From NCBI GenBank assembly GCA_964458015.1, contig CAYWGR010000040.1, positions 1 through 34,181 on the forward strand: a stretch of 34,181 nucleotides of DNA, read 5' to 3'. The stretch is from CAYWGR01 sp964458015. GTDB taxonomy: Bacteria > Planctomycetota > Planctomycetia > Pirellulales > Thermoguttaceae. The notes below the pieces were generated by a model, which saw only the letters and a list, made by a program, of their open reading frames with translations, did no database searches and was not told the DNA's origin. Each line of letters opens with the position of its first letter. Position 1 is the first letter of the stretch. The position numbers were made by a program, and so were the translations under genes. Shown in pieces: positions 17,443-24,646 of this stretch.

Positions 17443-18372
17443 ATGGATGCCATTCGCAGCGAACATTTGACGAAGCGATTCGGCAGCATGACTGCGGTGG
17501 ACGATCTTTCGTTCAACGTGGCCGAGGGAGAGATATTCGGTTTGGTAGGGCCCGACGGCGCCGGCAAAACCACCACGATGCGGCTACTGACCTCGATCAT
17601 GGAACCCAGCGCCGGCGAAGCCTGGGTTGCAGGTTGCCATATCGTCGAGCAGGCCGAAACCATCAAGGAACGCATCGGCTACATGAGCCAGCGGTTCGGG
17701 CTCTATGCCGACCTTACGGTCATGGAGAACATCGAGTTCTACGCCGACATCTATAACGAACCGCGGCGCGGACGCGCGGAGAAAATCGACCGGCTGTTGC
17801 ATTTCAGCAATTTAACACCGTTCCGCCGTCGATTGGCCGGCAATTTGTCGGGCGGCATGAAGCAGAAACTGGGGCTGGCTTGCGCGTTGATCCACACACC
17901 TCGAGTTTTGTTTCTCGACGAGCCCACCAACGGCGTCGATCCTGTTTCACGGCGGGATTTTTGGCGGATTCTTTATGAGTTACAACATGAAAAGGTGACG
18001 ATTTTCGTTTCAACCGCTTATCTCGACGAGGCCGACCGCTGTCATCGCGTGGGCCTATTGGATCACGGCCGACTGCTGGGCTGCGGCACGCCCGGCGAAG
18101 TGAAAAAGCTGATGCGGGGTGTGATTCTCGAAATCCGCGCTCAAGACCCTCGACAGGCGGCGGCATTGCTCAAGTCGCATCTCCCCGACATGTCGGTCGG
18201 GCTGTTCGGCGATCGATTGCATGTCGTGAGTCTTGATCCGGAGCGGACGCAAGCACAAGCAGAGGCGGCTTTGGCGCAAGCCGGCATCCCTATCATCGGC
18301 ATCCATACGATCGAGCCGTCGTTGGAAGATGTGTTCATATCCATGATCGCGGAAGCGGAAAAAGCAGGATAG
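17443..18372 (+). CDS. ABC-2 exporter ATPase 1 (matches the first half of YbhF)
   Basis: A 309-residue ABC ATPase. Walker A is GPDGAGKTT (36-44), the signature LSGGM (135-139), Walker B LFLDEP with Asp159 and Glu160. At the H-loop, where His is expected, the sequence is STAYLDEA, with Ala192 in that position. The Asp in GPDG and the STAY motif recall the first nucleotide-binding domain of fused YbhF/RbbA proteins. The C-terminal 80 residues form the extension seen in drug-type ABC-2 ATPases. It would power export by the two downstream permeases as a heterodimer with ATPase 2. It has no visible ribosome binding site and starts 2 bp after the adaptor gene, so translational coupling is likely. 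Confidence 0.9.
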   Translation: MDAIRSEHLTKRFGSMTAVDDLSFNVAEGEIFGLVGPDGAGKTTTMRLLTSIMEPSAGEAWVAGCHIVEQAETIKERIGYMSQRFGLYADLTVMENIEFYADIYNEPRRGRAEKIDRLLHFSNLTPFRRRLAGNLSGGMKQKLGLACALIHTPRVLFLDEPTNGVDPVSRRDFWRILYELQHEKVTIFVSTAYLDEADRCHRVGLLDHGRLLGCGTPGEVKKLMRGVILEIRAQDPRQAAALLKSHLPDMSVGLFGDRLHVVSLDPERTQAQAEAALAQAGIPIIGIHTIEPSLEDVFISMIAEAEKAG

Positions 18373-18394
18373 CAGAATAATGGAACAAGGAATC

Positions 18395-18494
18395 ACAGGT
18401 AAACGCAAATGAACATGGATACGATTGAGGATATTGAAACCCGTTTGGTCCTCTTGGTATTCATCCGCGTTGATCCGTATTGAGTCGCGGTTCC
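18395..18494. repeat. Degenerate inverted-repeat element between the two ATPase genes
   Basis: The 135-bp gap between the ATPase genes is the only large gap in this operon. Its left part (about 18395-18425) and the complement of its right part (about 18460-18494) align at roughly half the positions, mostly differing by transitions. Both resemble the GGAATCACAG...GAACATGGAT type of dispersed intergenic repeat. The gap has no convincing coding capacity. Confidence 0.35.
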
Positions 18495-18507
18495 CTTGGC
18501 ATTTGTC

Positions 18508-19299
18508 ATGAACAATAACGCGCATCCCCTGGCCGTCACGGTTGAAAACCTGGAAAAGAGGTTCGGCGACTTCGTGGCCGTGGATCGCGTCAGCTTTGAA
18601 GTGCATCAAGGCGAGGTCTTTGGATTCCTTGGGCCGAACGGAGCAGGCAAATCGACCACGATCCGCATGTTGTGCGGCATTTTACAGCCGAGCGGCGGCC
18701 GAGGCACCGTGGCAGGCTTCGATATTTTCACCCAACCCGAGCAAATCAAGGCCAACATCGGCTACATGAGCCAGAAGTTTTCGCTTTACCAAGACTTGAC
18801 TGTCGAGGAGAACATCGATTTTTACAGCGGGATCTATTGCATCCCGCGCGAGAAAAAAAGCGAGCGGAAAGAGTGGGTCATCGAGATGGCAGGCTTGACC
18901 GAGCATCGGCATCAGCCGACGGCCATCTTGTCGGGCGGATGGAAGCAGCGGCTCGCCCTGGGCTGTGCGATCTTGCATGAGCCGCCCATCATCTTTTTGG
19001 ACGAACCGACCTCCGGCGTCGATCCCATCAGCCGTCGGAAGTTTTGGGATTTGATCTACGAACTGGCGGGGCAAGGCGTGACGATCTTCGTTACCACCCA
19101 CTACATGGACGAAGCGGAATACTGCGACCGCTTGGGAATGATCTATCGCGGCGAATTAATCGCGTTGGATACGCCTCGGGCGATGAAAGCAGCCCTTACA
19201 CGGGAAAATAATGCGACGCCGACGTTGGAGGATGTATTCATCTCCCTGATCGAAGCGCGTGATCGGGCCGAGCAGCCGCAAGAGGAGGTGCAAGGATGA
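18508..19299 (+). CDS. ABC-2 exporter ATPase 2 (matches the second half of YbhF)
   Basis: A 263-residue ABC ATPase from the ATG at 18508; an in-frame TTG at 18496 is less likely. Walker A is GPNGAGKST (42-50), the signature LSGGW (141-145, with Trp in the variable place), Walker B IFLDEP with Asp165 and Glu166, and the H-loop His198 in TTHYMDEAE. Unlike ATPase 1, all catalytic elements are present, so in a heterodimer one ATP site would be built from a degenerate and one from an intact H-loop. Most similar in order and style to the second ATPase domain of YbhF, here a separate gene. It lacks the C-terminal extension of ATPase 1. Its last four bases (ATGA) overlap the start of the permease gene. 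Confidence 0.9.
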   Translation: MNNNAHPLAVTVENLEKRFGDFVAVDRVSFEVHQGEVFGFLGPNGAGKSTTIRMLCGILQPSGGRGTVAGFDIFTQPEQIKANIGYMSQKFSLYQDLTVEENIDFYSGIYCIPREKKSERKEWVIEMAGLTEHRHQPTAILSGGWKQRLALGCAILHEPPIIFLDEPTSGVDPISRRKFWDLIYELAGQGVTIFVTTHYMDEAEYCDRLGMIYRGELIALDTPRAMKAALTRENNATPTLEDVFISLIEARDRAEQPQEEVQG

Positions 19300-20429
19300 A
19301 CCCCCGTCGCGTATCGGCCGTCGCTCGCAAGGAATTTTTGCATGTGCTGCGCGACTTCCGCAGCCTGTTGATGGCCATTGCCACGCCGGTGCTTTTACTG
19401 TTGCTGTTCGGCTATGCGCTGACGCTCGATGTGGATCACGTGCCGCTGGCCGTTTGGGATCAAAGCGAGACCGCCCGCAGCCGCGAGTTGATTCAGCAAT
19501 TCGCCGGATCCCGCTATTTTTCGCTTCGGATGCACGTGCATAATTACAAGGAATTAGAGCGGGCGATCGACACGCGCGAGGTGATGATGGGCCTGGTCGT
19601 GCCTCGCGATTTCGCGCAAAACGTGGACGCCGGCCGCAATGCTCCCGTGCAGTTGTTGGTCGACGGCAGCGACTCGAACACGGCCACGATCGCCATCGGC
19701 TACGCGGATTTGATCGCGCAAATCCATGCGTTAAGCCTTATGAACGAGCAATTACAGCGCCGGGGGATTCGCGAATTAACGATCCCCTTGGACGTTCGGC
19801 CGCGCGTCTGGTTCAACGAGGAGCTGGAATCGCGAAATTACATCATACCGGGACTGATTGCCGTGATCATGATGGTCATCGCGGCCATGTTGACATCATT
19901 GACCATCGCGCGGGAATGGGAACGCGGCACGATGGAGCAACTGATCTCCACGCCGGTGAAGCCCGGTGAGTTGATCCTGGGTAAAATCATTCCCTATTTT
20001 GCCGTCGGCTTGTTCGATGTTCTATTGGCCGTGCTTATGGGCGAGTTTGTATTTCATGTTCCCCTGCGTGGCAACGTCGCGCTGCTGTTCGGCTGCTCGG
20101 CCATCTTTCTGACGGGCGCTTTGGCAATGGGGATCCTCGTGAGCATCGTCACTAAAAGCCAGCTTTTATCGAGCCAAGTGGCCGTCGTGGCCACTTTTTT
20201 GCCGGCATTTTTATTGTCAGGTTTCATTTTCACGATCGCCAACATGCCGCGCGCGATCCAAATCGTCACCTATTTCGTCCCGGCGCGGTATTTCGTGGCG
20301 ATTCTCAAAGGGATTTATCTGAAAGGCGTGGGGCTCGAAATTCTGGCGGGCCAAGTTGTTTTACTCATTATTTATGCAACCGTGATGGTGCTGTTGGCCA
20401 AAATCAAGTTGAAGAAGAAGTTGGTTTGA
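19296..20429 (+). CDS. ABC-2 type permease 1 (YbhS-like)
   Basis: A 377-residue membrane protein with the ABC2_membrane_3 layout: one N-terminal helix (about 22-42), a large external domain (about 45-180) and five helices at the C-terminus. Landmarks are RVWFNEELESRNYIIPG before helix 2 and REWERGTMEQLISTPVKPGE, the coupling segment on the cytoplasmic side. A canonical AGGAGGT at about 19283-19289 gives the best ribosome binding site of the operon, and the start overlaps the ATPase 2 stop by four bases, so the two are made together. It pairs with the next gene as a heterodimeric channel for export. Substrate is unknown; relatives are linked to drug and cation efflux. Confidence 0.9.
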   Translation: MNPRRVSAVARKEFLHVLRDFRSLLMAIATPVLLLLLFGYALTLDVDHVPLAVWDQSETARSRELIQQFAGSRYFSLRMHVHNYKELERAIDTREVMMGLVVPRDFAQNVDAGRNAPVQLLVDGSDSNTATIAIGYADLIAQIHALSLMNEQLQRRGIRELTIPLDVRPRVWFNEELESRNYIIPGLIAVIMMVIAAMLTSLTIAREWERGTMEQLISTPVKPGELILGKIIPYFAVGLFDVLLAVLMGEFVFHVPLRGNVALLFGCSAIFLTGALAMGILVSIVTKSQLLSSQVAVVATFLPAFLLSGFIFTIANMPRAIQIVTYFVPARYFVAILKGIYLKGVGLEILAGQVVLLIIYATVMVLLAKIKLKKKLV

Positions 20430-20442
20430 AAGCGGATAATCA

Positions 20443-21570
20443 ATGTTCGAACGCATTCACCAAATGCTGATCAAGGAATTTATCCAGGTCTTTCGCGACC
20501 CGCGGATGCGCATCGTGATATTCGTGATTCCATGCTTTCAGGTCTTGATCATCGGTTATGCGGTTTCTACGGATGTGAAGCATGTGCGCACGGCTCTGTT
20601 GGATTTGGACAACAGCCAGACGAGCCGCGATCTGACGGCTCGATTCGTCCGCTCGGGCTATTTCGACATCGTATCGATTCTGAAAAACGACGAGGGCGTT
20701 CGCAGCGCGCTCGACCGGAACGATGTGACGGCCGTCCTGCGCATCAATCACGGATTCGCCGAAGATCTAAACGCGGGCCGCACCGCACGGCTCCAGATCC
20801 TCATGGATGGGACCGACTCGAACACCGCCAGCATCGCCTTGGGCTATGCCATGAAAATCGCTTCCGCCTACTCGGAACAAATCATGCTCGAACGCATGAC
20901 CCGGTCGTTCGGTCCGGCGGGAAAAATCGGCCGGTTGGATCTGCGCACCCGCGCATGGTTCAACGAAAATCTTGAAAGCCGCAATTTCTTCGTGCCGGGC
21001 GTGTTGGTGATCGTCGTGGCGCTTACCACGGTCTTGCTAACCGCGATGGCCGTCGTGCGCGAAAAGGAAATCGGCACGATGGAACAGATCATGGTTACGC
21101 CGATTACGCCCGCCGAGTTCATCTTGGGCAAAACCGTGCCCTTCGCACTGATTGGTTTCGCCGATGTTTTTCTCGTCACTCTGATTTGCGTTTTTTGGTT
21201 CGAAGTGCCGATCCGAGGTAGCCTGTTGCTGTTGATGCTGGGCACGACGTTCTTTCTCATGAATACGTTGGGCACCGGCCTGCTGATCTCGACCTTTAGC
21301 GAGACGCAGCAGCAGGCCATGATGACCACGTTTTTCTTCTTTTTCCCCGCCATGTTGCTGTCGGGCTTTGCATTTCCCGTGGCCAACATGCCTGTGCCCG
21401 TGCAGTGGCTAACAAGGTTCAATCCGATCTGTTATTTCTTAATTGTCGTGCGAGGGATATTCCTAAAGGGCGTCGGCCTCGATGTATTATGGCCGCAGAT
21501 GTGGCCGATGTTGGCGATGGGCACTGCCTTGCTTTTTTGCGCAGTCCGCCGGTTCCACAAGACGCTGTAA
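20443..21570 (+). CDS. ABC-2 type permease 2 (YbhR-like)
   Basis: A 375-residue paralogue of the preceding permease with the same plan: N-terminal helix (about 20-40), external domain, then five helices. It repeats RAWFNENLESRNFFVPG and REKEIGTMEQIMVTPITPAE at matching places, showing that the two genes descend from a duplication, though they differ enough to be a fixed heterodimer. It is the last gene of the operon; the gap to the previous gene is 13 bp and there is only a weak ribosome binding site. It ends 6 bp from the stop of a convergent gene, leaving no room for an obvious terminator. Confidence 0.9.
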   Translation: MFERIHQMLIKEFIQVFRDPRMRIVIFVIPCFQVLIIGYAVSTDVKHVRTALLDLDNSQTSRDLTARFVRSGYFDIVSILKNDEGVRSALDRNDVTAVLRINHGFAEDLNAGRTARLQILMDGTDSNTASIALGYAMKIASAYSEQIMLERMTRSFGPAGKIGRLDLRTRAWFNENLESRNFFVPGVLVIVVALTTVLLTAMAVVREKEIGTMEQIMVTPITPAEFILGKTVPFALIGFADVFLVTLICVFWFEVPIRGSLLLLMLGTTFFLMNTLGTGLLISTFSETQQQAMMTTFFFFFPAMLLSGFAFPVANMPVPVQWLTRFNPICYFLIVVRGIFLKGVGLDVLWPQMWPMLAMGTALLFCAVRRFHKTL

Positions 21571-21576
21571 CAACAG

Positions 21577-22539
21577 TTATTGCAGATCAAGTGTTTTTAG
21601 CAAAAACGCCCTGCTGATTTCGAGGATGCTTTGAGTTTGGTCGGCGTCGTCCTCGCCTTCCGATTCGAGCGACAATACCCCCGTGTATCCGTGCTGTTTC
21701 AGCACCTGAATGCAGTCGGCAACATTGACATCGCCACGGCCAAGTGCAACGCATTTCGTGCCGACGATGTCTTTCACATGGACGTGAACCACGCGGCCTA
21801 CGACGGCCTTCAGCGTGGCCACTTCGTCTTGGCGTTGGCCGAAAGGCGTCCAACCATAGGCGCCGGCCACCGATTCGACGTAGGTGGCGCGGTGGACATT
21901 GGCGGTGTCGTAGTTGATGCCCAGCCATTTCGAATTCGAGAGAGCCATGATTTTTTGCAAACCTTCGGCCGTCAGAGAGAACGTGCCGTGCGGTTCGATG
22001 GCCACATAGACACCGCATTGGCCGGCCACTTCGAGGATCGCCGCCAACCGCTCGCCGAGCAATTTCAAGGCATCGGCATCCGACATCGCGGCGGGCTTCT
22101 GGCCGTCGCCGGCGAACACGGCGGGAATGCCCGCCTCTTTGGCCCAACGAATGGCTTGCGAGATGCCCTCGACGCATTTCGGGTCGGGCAGAATCGCGCC
22201 ATTGGGAGACCACATGCCGGTAGCGCCTTTGAAACCGAAATCGCTCACCGTCCGGCGGAACTTCGCGGGGTCGTCTTTCCATACGTCGATGTGCGGACAC
22301 CAGGGGCCCGTGGCCTGGGGCTCGAAATACTCGTAGCCCGCCCGGCGGATCCGCTCCAGAGCTTCGTGCAACGTACACTTGCGGAAGTTGACGGTTCCGC
22401 AACCGATTTTCATCGCAGCTTTGCTGCACTCGGCAGGCTCCGCCATCGCCGGACAAATACCGACAGCGGCCCATCCCGCAGCCGCCAATGCCGTGGTCAA
22501 TGCTTCGCGTCGGGTGAATGTTTTTGTCACGTTCAACAT
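21577..22539 (-). CDS. Sugar phosphate isomerase/epimerase-like TIM-barrel protein
   Basis: A 320-residue protein starting at the ATG at 22539, which has AAGGAG close upstream; a longer frame to 22695 would run into the upstream oxidoreductase gene. Residues 1-35 form an export signal with TRREAL, a loose Tat-type motif. The rest is a xylose-isomerase-like/AP endonuclease 2 family barrel, with metal-ligand-type blocks such as AIEPHG, GINYDTAN, HVHVKD and the final LSLESEG. Such proteins isomerise, epimerise or dehydrate sugar derivatives and commonly pair with Gfo/Idh/MocA oxidoreductases. It is the last gene of a three-gene unit, 23 bp after the oxidoreductase. The substrate is unknown. Confidence 0.85.
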   Translation of the reverse strand: MLNVTKTFTRREALTTALAAAGWAAVGICPAMAEPAECSKAAMKIGCGTVNFRKCTLHEALERIRRAGYEYFEPQATGPWCPHIDVWKDDPAKFRRTVSDFGFKGATGMWSPNGAILPDPKCVEGISQAIRWAKEAGIPAVFAGDGQKPAAMSDADALKLLGERLAAILEVAGQCGVYVAIEPHGTFSLTAEGLQKIMALSNSKWLGINYDTANVHRATYVESVAGAYGWTPFGQRQDEVATLKAVVGRVVHVHVKDIVGTKCVALGRGDVNVADCIQVLKQHGYTGVLSLESEGEDDADQTQSILEISRAFLLKTLDLQ

Positions 22540-22562
22540 GGTAAGCTCCTTGTGCTGTTCTA

Positions 22563-23822
22563 TCAAAATGCCTTGGTGACGCCGGGAATCGCTACGGGAT
22601 AATTGCCGTCGGGGCCTGCCTGAACGGGAGCGGGCGCGTCGTAATCGTATTTTTTCGGCCCCAATCGCAAGGTAGAGTTCACGGCCGTGTTCCAATCAAT
22701 CATCTGGCCTGAATAGCTGGCCATGCGGCCCATAATCGCCGTCATCGTACTCGTTGCGGCAATATCGACTTCATTTTGAGGGCGATTGTTGCGAATAGCA
22801 TCGAACAACACGTCATGCTCGACCTGGTAGGGATTCGTGGCCTGGCCGCGGAACTTCCAGGCATTAGCGCCTTCGATCAAGCCGCGTCCCACATCGGCCG
22901 CTCCCTTCGGACCGCGTACCTGCGTGCCGGTAATGCTCCAGCAGCCGCCGATCTCGCGCGTTTGTGCAAACAATTTCGTTTCGTCGGGAAATGTATACTC
23001 AACGCAATGGTGGTCGAAGATATCGCCGCGCTGCGTTTCCGATAAAATGGTTCGGCCGCCTTGCCCCTGCGCGTTGATCGGATGCACGCCTTTAAGCCAG
23101 CAAGCAACGTCCAGTTGATGCAGCAACGCATCGACGATGTAATCGCCGCTGAGCCACAAAAAATGATACGGATTGCGCAATTGGTAACGCATTTCAGACA
23201 TCTCGGGCGGACGCAGCGGCGTGTCGCGCAGGAAACCGGTGTTCCAATAACATTGCACCAGCAACACGGGGCCGATCGCGCCGTCTTGAAGCCGCTTCAC
23301 CGTCTCTTGAAAACAGCGATGATGGCGAAACATCAGACCGACCGACACCTTGAGGTCTTTTCGCTTGGCTTCTTCATTCGTCTGCAAGATGCTGCGAACG
23401 CCCGGCGCGTCCAATGCGATGGGCTTTTCCATGAACACATGTTTGCCCTGTTGAACGGCGAACTCGAAATGGGCGGGGCGAAAATGCGGATGCGTGGCTA
23501 AAATCACGACGTCCGCGCCGCTGGTGATCGCCTTCCGATAGGCGTCAAATCCCACAAAACGCCGCTCCGGCGGCACATCGATGCGATCCTTCAGACTGCT
23601 GTTCGCATCACGATCGTAATCGGCGGCCTGCCCTTTGATAAGATTCGCCAGGCTGCTTTCCAGCCGATCCTCGAACAGGTCGGCCATGGCCCAAAGCTTG
23701 ACGGGCCCCTTGGTTTGCAACGCTTGGGCCGCGGCGCCGGTGCCGCGCGAACCGCAACCCACCAACGCGATCTTGATCGTTTCGTTACTGCCGGAAATGT
23801 TGGAGGATTTCTCCGAAAACAT
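22563..23822 (-). CDS. Gfo/Idh/MocA-family NAD(P)-dependent oxidoreductase
   Basis: A 419-residue protein. The nucleotide-binding loop is VGCGSRGTG (21-29) at the start of a Rossmann domain, and the family EKP motif (Glu132, Lys133, Pro134) follows in MEKPIALDAPG. The C-terminal alpha/beta domain includes the segment DALLHQLDVACWLKG, which carries the usual catalytic-type His. The family oxidises or reduces hydroxyl groups of sugars, inositols and related compounds with NAD(P). Many planctomycete members carry Tat signals; this one starts directly with a short polar leader, so it looks cytoplasmic while its partner looks exported. AAAGGAG precedes the ATG. It lies between the IclR regulator (27 bp gap) and the isomerase (23 bp gap). 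Confidence 0.9.
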   Translation of the reverse strand: MFSEKSSNISGSNETIKIALVGCGSRGTGAAAQALQTKGPVKLWAMADLFEDRLESSLANLIKGQAADYDRDANSSLKDRIDVPPERRFVGFDAYRKAITSGADVVILATHPHFRPAHFEFAVQQGKHVFMEKPIALDAPGVRSILQTNEEAKRKDLKVSVGLMFRHHRCFQETVKRLQDGAIGPVLLVQCYWNTGFLRDTPLRPPEMSEMRYQLRNPYHFLWLSGDYIVDALLHQLDVACWLKGVHPINAQGQGGRTILSETQRGDIFDHHCVEYTFPDETKLFAQTREIGGCWSITGTQVRGPKGAADVGRGLIEGANAWKFRGQATNPYQVEHDVLFDAIRNNRPQNEVDIAATSTMTAIMGRMASYSGQMIDWNTAVNSTLRLGPKKYDYDAPAPVQAGPDGNYPVAIPGVTKAF

Positions 23823-23849
23823 CGGCGGCTCCTTTTTTATTGGAAGGAA

Positions 23850-24611
23850 TTATTTTTGTGCCAATTTTGCGGCGATGGCGTCGGCCGCTTGTTGGATCTG
23901 GCGTGCCACTTCTTCCCGGCGTTTTTTGGGAAGCCGTTCCACAGGGGCGGATATGCCGATCGACGCGACGATCTGCCCCGCGGCGTCGCGGATCGGTGTG
24001 CTCATGCAGCATACGCCCTCGGCATTTTCTTCGTCGTCCAGTGCGTAGCCGCGGCGCCGCGTTAGTTTGCAATCTTGGGCAAGCGTTTCGATCGAGCAGA
24101 TCGTTCGTTTGGTCAGCCGTTCGAGCGGTTTATTGCCCAAGATGGCGCGCAACTGTTCAGCGTCGCAATCGGCGATCAGGGCCTTGCCGACGCTTGTGCA
24201 GTGCAAAGGCACGCAAAAGCCCGAGCCGGTCGAAACGCCGACCGGTCGATCGGTCAATTGGTGGTCGATCAACGCGGCCTGGGCTCCCTCGCGGATGGCC
24301 AGGTGGGCTGTTTCGCCGGTCAGGGCGGCCAACTCCTGGACATGTTCCTTGGCTACTTGTAGCAGCAAATCACTAAGCTGAAACGTGCCGGCCAATCGCC
24401 GGGCGGCAGTTCCCAACACGTAGCCCTTGCCCCCGGGCAATTGCACTAAAAAACCATGTTGCTTCAGTGTATTGACCAGCCGAAACGCGCTGCTGCGGTC
24501 GATTTTCAGCGCGGCAGCGAAGTCGGTCAGCGCAACGGGCTGGCGGGCTTGGGCCGTCAGTTCCAGGATGGTCAAACCCCGGTCGAGGCTTTGGATAGTC
24601 GAGGCAGGCAT
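23850..24611 (-). CDS. IclR-family transcriptional regulator
   Basis: A 253-residue protein with an N-terminal winged helix (about 1-60: SLDRGLTILELTA, LTDFAAALKIDRSSAFRLVNTLKQHGFL) and an effector domain (about 80-250) with the usual GxCVPLHCTSVGKALIA and GYALDDEENAEGVCCMSTPI blocks. IclR proteins sense small carbon compounds and often control adjacent catabolic genes. It leads the unit that includes the oxidoreductase and isomerase, so it probably regulates them and itself. No ribosome binding site is seen: the bases before the ATG are the end of the RND pump gene, 15 bp upstream, and a pair of inverted repeats. Translation may depend on coupling or on a leaderless transcript. Confidence 0.88.
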   Translation of the reverse strand: MPASTIQSLDRGLTILELTAQARQPVALTDFAAALKIDRSSAFRLVNTLKQHGFLVQLPGGKGYVLGTAARRLAGTFQLSDLLLQVAKEHVQELAALTGETAHLAIREGAQAALIDHQLTDRPVGVSTGSGFCVPLHCTSVGKALIADCDAEQLRAILGNKPLERLTKRTICSIETLAQDCKLTRRRGYALDDEENAEGVCCMSTPIRDAAGQIVASIGISAPVERLPKKRREEVARQIQQAADAIAAKLAQK

Positions 24612-24619
24612 GGCGGTTG

Positions 24620-24646
24620 TTGCGTATTATGCAATAGTTGTTGCAT
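24620..24646 (-). promoter_or_regulatory. Candidate IclR operator overlapping the pump gene's stop codon
   Basis: ATGCAA (24629-24634) and TTGCAT (24641-24646) form a perfect inverted repeat with a 6-bp spacer. A second, overlapping pair is TTGC (24620-24623) and GCAA (24631-24634). The three TTGC/GCAA half-sites lie 9-35 bp before the iclR start and include the TAA of the czcA-like gene (24627-24629). Autoregulation by IclR is the simplest reading. Confidence 0.5.

Noticed and set aside
21631..22602. Plus-strand frame of 323 codons
   Set aside because: Antisense to the isomerase-like gene, which has a ribosome binding site and recognisable barrel motifs.
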